Assembly (NCBI GenBank): GCA_964383325.1
Contig: CAYLGY010000050.1
Span: forward strand, 1 to 20,082
Origin: CAYLGY01 sp964383325
Lineage (GTDB): Bacteria; Pseudomonadota; Alphaproteobacteria; Rhizobiales; Rhizobiaceae
DNA: 20,082 bases
Reading direction: 5' to 3'
The notes beneath the pieces are model-generated. The model was not told where the DNA came from and did no database searches. It saw only the letters and a list, made by a program, of their open reading frames with translations. The translations under genes were made by a program, and so were the position numbers. Positions within the stretch are counted from its first letter, which is position 1, and each line of letters begins with the position of its first letter. Positions 1-6,257 of the stretch are shown here, piece after piece.

Positions 1-723
1 GAGGATTTCGGTCGGATGGTTGACACGGCGCCATGCCATGTCGGTTACGTGTAGCAGACCGTCAATGCCGCCGAGATCCACGAAGGCGCCATAATCCGTG
101 ATGTTCTTCACCACGCCCTCGACCACCTGGCCTTCTTCCAGATTCTGCACGATTTCCGAACGCTGTTCAGCACGGCTTTCCTCAAGGACGGTCCGGCGGG
201 AAACGACGATATTGCCGCGCCGCTTGTCCATTTTCAGGATCTCGAAAGGCTGCGGCGTATGCATCAGCGGCGTGACGTCGCGGATCGGACGAATATCCAC
301 CTGGCTGCGCGGCAGGAAGGCGACGGCGCCATCCAGGTCGACGGTAAAGCCGCCCTTGACCTGGTTGAAGATGATGCCCTCGACGCGCTCACCCTTGTCG
401 AACTTCTCTTCGAGCTTGACCCAGCTCTCCTCGCGCCGCGCCTTGTCACGCGACAGGACGGCCTCACCCAGCGCATTCTCGATACGCTCGACCATGACCT
501 CGACTTCGTCGCCGACCTTCAGGTCACCGCTCTTTGCCCGAGCGCCGAATTCCTTCAGCGGCACGCGCCCTTCCACCTTGAGGCCGACATCAATGACGGC
601 CATGTCCTTCTCGATCGCCGTGACGATACCCTTGACGACGGAACCTTCCGCCGAAGCGTTCTCTGAAAAGCTTTCGTCGAGCAGCGCGGCGAAGTCGTCG
701 CGCGACGGATTGAATTGTGACAT
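1..723 (-). CDS. rpsA: 30S ribosomal protein S1, N-terminal part (runs off the window)
   Basis: The first 241 residues are present; the gene continues beyond base 1. S1 binds mRNA on the 30S subunit and promotes initiation on weakly structured or SD-poor leaders. Three OB-fold S1 repeats can be read: about residues 27-92 (motif VDVGLKVEGRVPLKEFG-like), 111-177 (GGFTVDLDGAVAFLPRSQ) and 198 onward (GAFVDLGGIDGLLHVTDM), the last cut by the window edge. The ATG at 723-721 follows a good AGGAG ribosome site (about 730-734), and the protein starts MSQFNPSRDDFAALLDES, as alphaproteobacterial S1 does. It lies 155 bases downstream of cmk on the same strand, the usual cmk-rpsA order. The long plus-strand frame across this region is an antisense shadow. 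Confidence 0.96.
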   Translation of the reverse strand, partial: MSQFNPSRDDFAALLDESFSENASAEGSVVKGIVTAIEKDMAVIDVGLKVEGRVPLKEFGARAKSGDLKVGDEVEVMVERIENALGEAVLSRDKARREESWVKLEEKFDKGERVEGIIFNQVKGGFTVDLDGAVAFLPRSQVDIRPIRDVTPLMHTPQPFEILKMDKRRGNIVVSRRTVLEESRAEQRSEIVQNLEEGQVVEGVVKNITDYGAFVDLGGIDGLLHVTDMAWRRVNHPTEIL

Positions 724-737
724 GTAAACTCCTGAAA

Positions 738-838
738 CGGCCATCTGGCCGATATGCGCCGGGGTTGGTGCTGCGTTCGTTCTTCATCCGCCTCTCCGGT
801 CCCTGACCGGTTCGACAGCCACCCTGGGGCAGGCTGTC
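738..838 (-). promoter_or_regulatory. rpsA leader with three consecutive inverted repeats
   Basis: In the cmk-rpsA gap three perfect inverted repeats are read on the minus strand: GACAGCC/GGCTGTC (814-838, 11-nt loop), CCGGTC/GACCGG (796-810, 3-nt loop) and CGGCCA/TGGCCG (738-751, directly ahead of the ribosome site). None is followed by a T-run, so they do not look like terminators. In E. coli the rpsA leader also folds into three hairpins and is the target of S1 autoregulation. Assigning this role here is inference from layout only. Confidence 0.4.
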
Positions 839-878
839 CGGCGCTGGAAGACGGATTCGGAACAGTTCGATGCCTGTT

Positions 879-1517
879 TCAGTCCTTACGGCAGAGACAC
901 TGGTCAATGATGGCCCGAGCAGCCTGAAACGCGGTTTCTATATCCATTTCACTCGTATCTAGCAAGTGCGCGTCTGTGGCGGGACGCATCGGAGAATCCG
1001 CGCGCTCGGCATCGCGCATGTCACGCCGGCAAATATCTGCAAGGATTTCGGCAAGATCCGCTTTCCCTCCACCGGCCAGGATCTCTCGATGCCGGCGTTC
1101 CGCGCGGATTTCAGCACTTGCGGTTACATAAAGCTTCACGGCCGCATCGGGACAAACCACTGTGCCGATGTCACGACCGTCCAGTACGGCGCCGCCGGAG
1201 CGGGCGGCAAAGGCGCGCTGGCGCGCTACCAGCAGGCGCCGCACGCCCGGAAAGACGGCAATTTTCGACGCTGCCTCGCCGACGCCATGCGCAGAAAGGG
1301 CTTCACGGTCGAGTGTATCGAAATCGACGGAGCTGGCCGTCTCGACTGCCAGGGCCTCGTCATTTAGCGCCAAGCCACGATCAAGGAGCGCCTTCGCTAC
1401 CGCCCGATAGGTCAAGCCGGTGTCCAGATGCGCCAGCCCGTAGCTCGCCGCGATCCTGCGCGCCAGCGTTCCCTTGCCGGAAGCCGCAGGACCATCAATG
1501 GCGATCACGGGGCTCAT
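879..1517 (-). CDS. cmk: Cytidylate kinase
   Basis: Phosphorylates CMP and dCMP with ATP to the diphosphates in the cytoplasm, part of pyrimidine nucleotide recycling. The 212-residue length is normal for bacterial Cmk. The P-loop GPAASGKGT sits at residues 9-17, the nucleoside-monophosphate contact LDTGLTYRA at 31-39, and the core motif LDGRDIGTVV-PDA follows in the middle; RHRE and RRDMRDAERADSP-type segments near residues 150-170 fit the lid and C-terminal conserved regions. The ATG overlaps the aroA stop codon by 4 bases (ATGA), pointing to translational coupling. The aroA-cmk-rpsA order is widely conserved in proteobacteria. Confidence 0.96.
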   Translation of the reverse strand: MSPVIAIDGPAASGKGTLARRIAASYGLAHLDTGLTYRAVAKALLDRGLALNDEALAVETASSVDFDTLDREALSAHGVGEAASKIAVFPGVRRLLVARQRAFAARSGGAVLDGRDIGTVVCPDAAVKLYVTASAEIRAERRHREILAGGGKADLAEILADICRRDMRDAERADSPMRPATDAHLLDTSEMDIETAFQAARAIIDQCLCRKD

Positions 1518-2866
1518 TCGATCCGTGCTCCGATGCTGCGCATCAGTGCCAGGAATTCCGGAAAGCTCGTGGCGATTGTTGCCGTATCGTCGACCCGGAC
1601 CGGGCGCTCGCTCGCCAGCCCCATCACAAGAAAGCTCATGGCGATGCGATGGTCTAGCCGCGCCTCAACAACGGCCTCCGGCGCGACCGCGCCAAAGCCC
1701 TTGCCATCGGGTCGACCCCTGACCACAAGGAAATCGCTGCCTTCGCTGCAGTCGACACCGTTCAGTTCCAGCCCCCGGGCGATGGCGTCGAGTCGATCGC
1801 TTTCCTTGACGCGCAATTCCTCCAGCCCGTGCATGCGTGTTTCACCCTCGGCAAAGGCTGCTGCAATGGCGAGAACCGGATATTCGTCGATCATGGAGGG
1901 GGCCCGTTCCGCCGGCACGGTGACGCCGCGCAATTGAGAAGCGCGCACATGCAGATCGGCGACATCCTCTCCGCCAGCATCGCGCCAGTTCAGGATGTCT
2001 ATCTTCCCGCCCATTTCCTGCAGCGTCAGCAGGATGCCTGTCCGCGTCGGATTCATCAGCACGTTCTCGATGATGAGGTCCGAATCGGGCGTGATCAGCG
2101 CAGCGACCAGCGGGAAAGCCGCGGAGGACGGATCCCCCGGAATGGTGACCGCCCGGCCTTCGAGGCGCGGCTGACCTTCCAGATGGATCGTGCGTGTGCC
2201 ATCCGCGCGCTGGTCCACTTCGAGGCGCGCACCGAAACCCGACAGGATCTTCTCGGTATGGTCACGGGTTGCCACCGGCTCGATGACCGTCGTTATACCC
2301 GGCGTGTTCAGCCCGGCCAGCAGGATGGCGGATTTGACTTGCGCCGAGGCGACCGGAAGCCGGTAGGTGATGGGATTTGCAGTCGCGGGACCGCGGAGGG
2401 TCGCGGGGAGCCTGCCGCCCTCCGCCGCTTCGGCGCGCACTCCCATCTGTCGCAAGGGCTCCAGTACCCGGCCCATCGGCCGCTGGCGCAGCGAGGTATC
2501 GCCAGTGAAGGTCGTGGTCATGTCGTAGATTCCAGCCAGGCCCATCAGCAGCCGGCATCCCGTGCCCGAATTGCCGAAATCGAGAGGCTGGTCACTCTCC
2601 AGCAGGCAACCATTCCCGGTGCCGGTAACGCGCCAGCGCTCGCCGTCACGTTCCACGAGCGCTCCTAGCGCCTGCATCGCTCTTGCAGTGGCGAGGATGT
2701 CCTCGCTCTCCAGCAGGCCGGAAATCTCGCTCACGCCGGCGGCTACACCACCAAGCATGAGCGCGCGATGTGAAATCGACTTGTCGCCGGGGACGCGAAT
2801 TCGGCCCGACAATGCCTCCGAACGGCTGGCGGTTGCGGAAGAGCGTGAAGCATTGTCCTGTTTCAT
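1514..2866 (-). CDS. aroA: 3-phosphoshikimate 1-carboxyvinyltransferase (EPSP synthase), class II-like
   Basis: Joins phosphoenolpyruvate and shikimate 3-phosphate in the chorismate pathway. Conserved blocks are VPGDKSISHRALMLGG (PEP and S3P binding), LDFGNSGTGCRLLMG, GDTSLRQRPMGRVLEPLR, TRDHTEKIL, GDPSSAAFPL and NPTRTGILLTLQEMG; these resemble the CP4-type class II enzymes more than E. coli AroA. From the ATG at 2866 the protein has 450 residues, close to the 455 of CP4. The frame is open further upstream (to an ATG at 2953), but the extra 29 residues look nothing like the family, and the chosen start begins MKQDNAS ahead of the first conserved block. Neither start has a strong ribosome site. 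The position equivalent to the glyphosate-tolerance Ala100 of CP4 is Gly101 here. First gene of the aroA-cmk-rpsA group. Confidence 0.95.
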   Translation of the reverse strand: MKQDNASRSSATASRSEALSGRIRVPGDKSISHRALMLGGVAAGVSEISGLLESEDILATARAMQALGALVERDGERWRVTGTGNGCLLESDQPLDFGNSGTGCRLLMGLAGIYDMTTTFTGDTSLRQRPMGRVLEPLRQMGVRAEAAEGGRLPATLRGPATANPITYRLPVASAQVKSAILLAGLNTPGITTVIEPVATRDHTEKILSGFGARLEVDQRADGTRTIHLEGQPRLEGRAVTIPGDPSSAAFPLVAALITPDSDLIIENVLMNPTRTGILLTLQEMGGKIDILNWRDAGGEDVADLHVRASQLRGVTVPAERAPSMIDEYPVLAIAAAFAEGETRMHGLEELRVKESDRLDAIARGLELNGVDCSEGSDFLVVRGRPDGKGFGAVAPEAVVEARLDHRIAMSFLVMGLASERPVRVDDTATIATSFPEFLALMRSIGARIE

Positions 2867-2985
2867 GCGGGCTGCCTGTTCTTGCAAGATCGGAGACGAG
2901 TCACCTCGCCCAAACATGCAGCAGCCTCTATCACGGCTCGTCGGCCCGGTCATCCCTGGCAGGCTGGTCCGACTCTTTTCTTGCA

Positions 2986-3011
2986 GTCAAAGGCTGTTTA
3001 TGGCTTTGACA
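2986..3011. promoter_or_regulatory. Inverted repeat with a -35-like box in the divergent aroA/FYDLN-gene region
   Basis: GTCAAAG (2986-2992) and CTTTGAC (3004-3010) form a perfect 7-bp inverted repeat separated by 11 bases. The right arm extends into TTGACA (3006-3011) on the plus strand, and the left arm reads TTGACT on the minus strand, so the arms could be divergent -35 boxes for the two flanking genes or an operator. No convincing -10 box follows either one at 16-18 bases. Confidence 0.35.
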
Positions 3012-3109
3012 GCGGGACGAGTTGAAGTTAAGGGGACCGGAAATTTCCGGCCGCTGACAGATTCCGTCACGCAACGCTTCACGCAAGGCGGTAAAGCACG
3101 AGGCAATTC

Positions 3110-3508
3110 ATGGGCAAAGCTGAACTTGGCACCAAGCGGGTCGACCCCGAAACGGGCCGCAAGTTTTACGACCTGAACAAGGATCCGATCGTATCACCCT
3201 ATACCGGCAAGTCCTATCCACGCTCCTTTTTCGATAATGACGTGAAGGTTATCGAGGAAGAGGAAGACGAGGCAATCTCCGAGGAGCTCGATGCCGAAGA
3301 GGATCTCGAGGTTGTTTCGCTCGAGGACGCAGAAGACGAAGAGACGGTGGCAAAGCCCGGCTCCCCGGAAATCGATGAGACGGACGACGACGTCATCGAA
3401 CTGGATGACGAGGATGCCGATGACACCTTCCTTGCCGATGATGAGGAAGAGGAAGATGATGACGTCTCCGTCATCATCAAGGTTGGCAAGGACGAGGAGG
3501 ATCATTGA
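3110..3508 (+). CDS. TIGR02300 family (FYDLN acid domain) protein
   Basis: A 132-residue protein with a conserved basic N-terminus carrying the FYDLN motif (residues 19-23), then NKDPIVSPYTGKSYPRSFF, and from about residue 45 onward a tail made almost wholly of Glu, Asp, Val and Ser. This matches the alphaproteobacterial TIGR02300/FYDLN acid family, whose function is unknown; the neighbouring aroA (divergent) and tRNA-Ala are the usual context. Members elsewhere have CxxC pairs around FYDLN suggestive of zinc binding; none is present here. The ATG at 3110 is preceded by a GAGGCA stretch. The very acidic tail could serve in nucleic-acid mimicry or protein binding, but nothing in the sequence settles it. 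Confidence 0.88.
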   Translation: MGKAELGTKRVDPETGRKFYDLNKDPIVSPYTGKSYPRSFFDNDVKVIEEEEDEAISEELDAEEDLEVVSLEDAEDEETVAKPGSPEIDETDDDVIELDDEDADDTFLADDEEEEDDDVSVIIKVGKDEEDH

Positions 3509-3540
3509 TCCCTCTTTCGTGGCAGGCGGCAGAATAATCC

Positions 3541-3569
3541 TTGATCTTGCCGCCGGCCTTCGCTAAAGC
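3541..3569 (+). promoter_or_regulatory. Possible promoter for tRNA-Ala
   Basis: TTGATC (3541-3546), a 17-base spacer and TAAAGC (3564-3569) lie about 40 bases ahead of the mature tRNA 5' end. The fit is moderate and unsupported by anything beyond position. Confidence 0.3.
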
Positions 3570-3611
3570 CCGTTTCGCACCGGCCGGTTTTCTGCAGCCG
3601 GGCACCCGGAT

Positions 3612-3687
<76 letters not shown>

Positions 3688-3706
3688 TCGTTCGGGGGTA
3701 CGGCCC

Positions 3707-3750
3707 GGAGACATAGGCAACGGAGTGCACCTAGGACATAGGTGACAACC
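3707..3750. repeat. Short imperfect direct repeat, possible IS-end remnant
   Basis: GACATAGG occurs at 3710-3717 and 3735-3742, each followed by a CAAC- or TGACAAC-type extension, 25 bases apart. GACATAGGTGAC-like tandem motifs occur at the ends of some integrase-core (IS481-like) insertion sequences, from memory of such ends. The patch starts about 20 bases past the tRNA 3' end and is framed by CGTTCGG (3689-3695) and CCGAACG (3756-3762). No transposase fragment is visible. Confidence 0.35.
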
Positions 3751-3821
3751 TCGAGCCGAACGGGTTACCGAGTGCCCGCGGGAGCCCCTGTTGCAGATCG
3801 ATATTAATTCCGATCCTCTGA

Positions 3822-5084
3822 CTAGGTCACCAGCACCGCACGGATATCATTCACATTGGTGCCGGTCGGACCTGTAACGAACAGACCCTGCACGGCGTGA
3901 AGCGCATGCCAGCTATTGTTGGCGGCAAGCGCTGCGACCGGATCGATTCCAGCCGTATGCATCTTGCTCACCGTGGCGCCATTGACAAAAGCACCTGCAT
4001 TGCCGCCGGTCCCGTCAATGCCATCCGTATCTGCAGCAAAAGCATGAATGGATTCGAAGCCCTGGATCCGCAGCGCCAGCGCGAGCGCGAATTCCGTGTT
4101 GCGGCCTCCCACCCCGCCCCCTCCCCGCAAGGTTACGGTCGTTTCCCCACCGGAGAGCATCAGGACGGGTCGTTTGAAGGGACGGTTGCGCTGTGCGACC
4201 TCCAGTGCAATTGCCGCATGAACACCCGCAACGTCGCGCGCCTCGCCTTCGATCGCGTCAGATAGAATTGCCGCTTCGATCCCCTGCGCTTCGGCGGTCT
4301 TTGCAGCTGCTTCGAGGGACAGGTGGGAAGAGGCGAGGATCCGGACCGAATTTGCGCTGAATCGTGGGTCTCGCGGGTCTGGCGCCGGGTCTGCCCCACT
4401 TGCAAGATGCTGCATCACCCTTTCAGGCAGCTGCACGCCCCACGCCTCAACCAGCCGCAGAGCATCCTTGACCCCCGCGGGATCGGCAATGGTTGGGCCG
4501 GATGCGACCAGGGCCGGGTCATCACCGGGAATGTCCGAGAGAATCAGGGTAACCACCGGCGCAGGATATGCAGCCAAAGCGAGTCGTCCTCCCTTGATCC
4601 TCGAGAGCTGCTTGCGGATCGAGTTCATCGCGGAGATCGGAACTCCAGATGCAAGGAGCGCTTCGTTGACCGCGATCTCATCGGCAAGGGCAAGACCTTC
4701 CGCAGGCGCAGGTAAAAGCGCCGAACCTCCCCCTGAAATCAACGCGACGACAAGGTCGTCGGCGGTAAGACCCTCCACTGCCTCGAACAAGGCGCGCGCG
4801 GCGGAAAGGCCCGCCATGTCCGGCACAGGGTGGGCAGCCTCCATGATCCGTATCCGCTCGCATGTCTCGGCATGGCCGTAGGGTGTGACCACTACTCCGC
4901 TGAGCGGACCATCATATGCCTGCTCAAATGCCGCCGCCATACTGGCGGACGCCTTGCCTGCGCCGATAACGACTGTGCGGCCACGAGGCCTTGGTGGCAA
5001 CGCCCCGACGATGACACGCGCGGGGTCGGCCGCGGCAACAGCCGCATGGAACAATTTCACAAACAATTCCTGAGGATCTGCCAT
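3822..5084 (-). CDS. ttuD: Glycerate 2-kinase (TtuD / MOFRL family)
   Basis: Converts D-glycerate to 2-phosphoglycerate with ATP, the exit step of glyoxylate, tartrate and hydroxypyruvate routes; older annotations call it hydroxypyruvate reductase. The 420-residue length fits. Seen: GAGKASASMA (residues 41-50), AHPVPD (84-89), LISGGGSALLPAP (115-127), NSIRKQLSRIKGGRLA (154-169), LSDIPGDDP (182-190), then the C-terminal MOFRL part with LSGGETTVTL, GGRNTEFALALAL, FAADTDGIDGTGG and a TGTNVNDI ending. The start begins MADPQELF. It stands alone on the minus strand, convergent with tRNA-Ala. A near-perfect palindrome lies 48-65 bases ahead of the start. Confidence 0.93.
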   Translation of the reverse strand: MADPQELFVKLFHAAVAAADPARVIVGALPPRPRGRTVVIGAGKASASMAAAFEQAYDGPLSGVVVTPYGHAETCERIRIMEAAHPVPDMAGLSAARALFEAVEGLTADDLVVALISGGGSALLPAPAEGLALADEIAVNEALLASGVPISAMNSIRKQLSRIKGGRLALAAYPAPVVTLILSDIPGDDPALVASGPTIADPAGVKDALRLVEAWGVQLPERVMQHLASGADPAPDPRDPRFSANSVRILASSHLSLEAAAKTAEAQGIEAAILSDAIEGEARDVAGVHAAIALEVAQRNRPFKRPVLMLSGGETTVTLRGGGGVGGRNTEFALALALRIQGFESIHAFAADTDGIDGTGGNAGAFVNGATVSKMHTAGIDPVAALAANNSWHALHAVQGLFVTGPTGTNVNDIRAVLVT

Positions 5085-5131
5085 GGTTTCCGAGGTCCGA
5101 ATAAGGCCTCCCCCGGTCGCCGCAAACCTAT

Positions 5132-5149
5132 CACGGACAATTGTCAGTG
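5132..5149. promoter_or_regulatory. Palindromic operator candidate upstream of ttuD
   Basis: CACGGACAATTGTCAGTG is an 18-bp palindrome with one mismatched pair; its 10-bp core GACAATTGTC is perfect. It is 48 bases upstream of the ttuD start, followed on the minus strand by GATAGGTTT, which could hold a -10 box. The placement suits a dimeric repressor or activator, but the regulator family cannot be named from the site. Confidence 0.45.
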
Positions 5150-5177
5150 GCCAGTTGCGTAATCAGGATCAGGACAA

Positions 5178-5196
5178 TGAGAACACGGTGAGAACA
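5178..5196. repeat. Tandem direct repeat TGAGAACA upstream of ttuD
   Basis: TGAGAACA occurs at 5178-5185 and 5189-5196, exactly 11 bases apart, that is about one helical turn. It sits about 95-112 bases upstream of ttuD, where an activator binding as a tandem dimer could act. It may also be chance. Confidence 0.3.
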
Positions 5197-5254
5197 GCGT
5201 TACACGCCAACAGACTCACGGCCCGCAAGGGCGGTGGCGCGTTCTTCCGCCGCC

Positions 5255-5446
5255 CTACTGATAGATGGAGAAAGTCGACGTCCAGATGATCAAGCCAATC
5301 ACAACCACCATGATCCAGAACAAGGAGTTGATCAGCATGCGTACCAGGTCGCGATTCTGCTCGCGGGTGATTCCCAGAAGGTCGGACGCAATCTCGCCGG
5401 GTGCGAGGAACACAAACAGGATCCTGTCGATCAACTCACGCATCAT
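5255..5446 (-). CDS. Small membrane protein, unknown function (63 aa)
   Basis: Not recognised as a named family. The sequence is MMRELIDRILFVFLAPGEIA... with an amphipathic first half (SDLLGITREQNRDLVRML, residues 21-38) and a hydrophobic stretch LFWIMVVVIGLIIW (residues 42-55) that should cross the inner membrane. Its start overlaps the stop of the upstream 95-aa gene within ATGATG, so the pair is probably translationally coupled; the second ATG (5443) is better spaced from the GGGCGG ribosome site. A GC-rich stem (GGGCGGTGG/CCGCCGCCC, 5229-5255) follows the stop but lacks a T-run. Likely read from the EcfG-type promoter at 5757-5782. Confidence 0.7.
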   Translation of the reverse strand: MMRELIDRILFVFLAPGEIASDLLGITREQNRDLVRMLINSLFWIMVVVIGLIIWTSTFSIYQ

Positions 5447-5730
5447 TTCCGCCCTGCACCGCGCGGCGGTCGCATGGGAAACCGGCTGTGTTCATCTCCC
5501 CAAACAAGCGGCTCATCCTTGGCAGCGTCCTGGGAAAACTCGGGATGGCCGGCATATTGGGTGTCGCGCGGTGGATCCGTTTCTCCTCCCCGCCCTGCCG
5601 GGGGCGCTTCCCCCGGATCCGCGGAAAAGGCCGGATCGTCGTGTGGCGGAAAGACGGAGCGCGGCCTCCGCTCGCTCCCGGATTCCCGTACAATCCTGCG
5701 CGCTCTGGCCGCATGCTGTTCATGTTTCAT
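5443..5730 (-). CDS. Hypothetical hydrophilic protein (95 aa)
   Basis: Unknown function. The ATG at 5730 (start MKHEQHAARAR) has an AGGAGT ribosome site with 7 bases spacing, which selects it over the in-frame ATG three codons earlier. The product is rich in Arg, Pro, Asp and Gly with no membrane segment or cysteine, and looks disordered (RPRSVFPPHDDPAFSADPGEAPP). It overlaps the start of the downstream 63-aa gene by 4 bases. Evidence for coding is the ribosome site, the coupling and the promoter ahead of it rather than homology; the opposite strand also has open frames here, so certainty is moderate. Confidence 0.55.
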   Translation of the reverse strand: MKHEQHAARARRIVRESGSERRPRSVFPPHDDPAFSADPGEAPPAGRGGETDPPRDTQYAGHPEFSQDAAKDEPLVWGDEHSRFPMRPPRGAGRK

Positions 5731-5756
5731 TGCAAGCACTCCTGTCGGCAGATGTC

Positions 5757-5782
5757 AACGCGCAAAGCATCCGGAACGTTCC
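5757..5782 (-). promoter_or_regulatory. EcfG-type (general stress response) promoter, minus direction
   Basis: On the minus strand GGAAC (5782-5778), a 17-base spacer and CGTT (5760-5757) match the alphaproteobacterial EcfG consensus GGAAC-N16/17-CGTT. It would start transcription about 20 bases ahead of the 95-aa gene. The -35 shares the palindrome GGAACGTTCC with the plus-strand promoter. Confidence 0.65.
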
Positions 5783-5797
5783 GTATCGTTCAGCGTT
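5773..5797 (+). promoter_or_regulatory. EcfG-type (general stress response) promoter, plus direction
   Basis: GGAAC (5773-5777), a 16-base spacer and CGTT (5794-5797) match the EcfG consensus. The predicted start of transcription is about 15 bases ahead of the 101-aa gene's ribosome site region, giving a short leader. Together with the minus promoter it makes a 41-bp two-way unit centred on GGAACGTTCC (5773-5782). Confidence 0.7.
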
Positions 5798-5819
5798 AGT
5801 TCTCCAGGAGGACAGCCCA

Positions 5820-6125
5820 ATGGTCAAAGAAATGGAAACTGCCGAACAACGACATCGTCATCTTCAGGAAGGACGTGAAGGTGACCGGATTGCGGGCTTC
5901 GAGCCTGCGGCGGCTCCGATGGAGACGGATGCGCAAGCAGCCGGCCACGCAACAGAACGCCCGATCGTCCCGCCTCGCGACACGGATCCCGCTGCACCGA
6001 ACGCGCCTTCGTTCGGCAATGCAATGCGACCCCCTCTTTCGACGCCGGAGAGACGGTATTTTACCCCCATAACCCTGGCGGTGATTGCGGTCGCGCTAAT
6101 CCTTGCTGCCATGCTGCTCTGGTAA
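5820..6125 (+). CDS. Small tail-anchored membrane protein, unknown function (101 aa)
   Basis: Not recognised. The ATG at 5820 is set by a perfect AGGAGG (5806-5811) eight bases upstream; the frame is open far upstream but that part is antisense to the 95-aa gene and lies before the promoter. The first 30 residues are charged (MVKEMETAEQRHRHLQEGRE), the middle is Pro/Ala rich, and residues about 82-101 (PITLAVIAVALILAAMLLW) form one hydrophobic segment at the very C-terminus, so most of the protein would face the cytoplasm (inferred). Divergent from the 95/63-aa pair and placed under an EcfG-type promoter, suggesting a stress-induced membrane protein. Confidence 0.72.
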   Translation: MVKEMETAEQRHRHLQEGREGDRIAGFEPAAAPMETDAQAAGHATERPIVPPRDTDPAAPNAPSFGNAMRPPLSTPERRYFTPITLAVIAVALILAAMLLW

Positions 6126-6140
6126 GTGAATGCAACTTCT

Positions 6141-6158
6141 CTGTACCAAATAATACAG
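6141..6158. promoter_or_regulatory. Small inverted repeat upstream of the TRAP receptor gene
   Basis: CTGTA (6141-6145) and TACAG (6154-6158) flank eight AT-rich bases, about 100 bases ahead of the receptor start. A TTGACC (6167-6172) just downstream could be a -35 box but has no clear -10. GntR-type operators often look like this; the link is speculative. Confidence 0.3.
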
Positions 6159-6257
6159 TCACAATCTTGACCGTCCTGTAATGATGAAATGAATCATTGC
6201 GATAGGTCGGCGATTGACATAGACCGGCTGCGATATCTGGTGCGGAGGAGATTTCGG

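Noticed and set aside
98..727. 209-codon plus-strand open frame
   Set aside because: Antisense to rpsA, whose translation is unmistakable; Ser/Arg/Thr-rich shadow composition.
590..907. 105-codon minus-strand frame bridging cmk and rpsA
   Set aside because: It overlaps the rpsA start in another frame, has no family likeness and spans the inverted-repeat leader.
2868..2953. Upstream start for aroA adding 29 residues
   Set aside because: The extra residues are unlike EPSP synthase N-termini and no ribosome site supports them.
3553..3591. CCGGCC/GGCCGG stem followed by TTTT after the FYDLN gene
   Set aside because: The loop is 23 bases long and the T-run only four; too weak as a terminator, and it overlaps the possible tRNA promoter.
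5265..5819. N-terminal extension of the 101-aa gene (286-codon frame)
   Set aside because: It would precede the strong AGGAGG/ATG and the EcfG-type promoter and runs antisense to the 63/95-aa pair.
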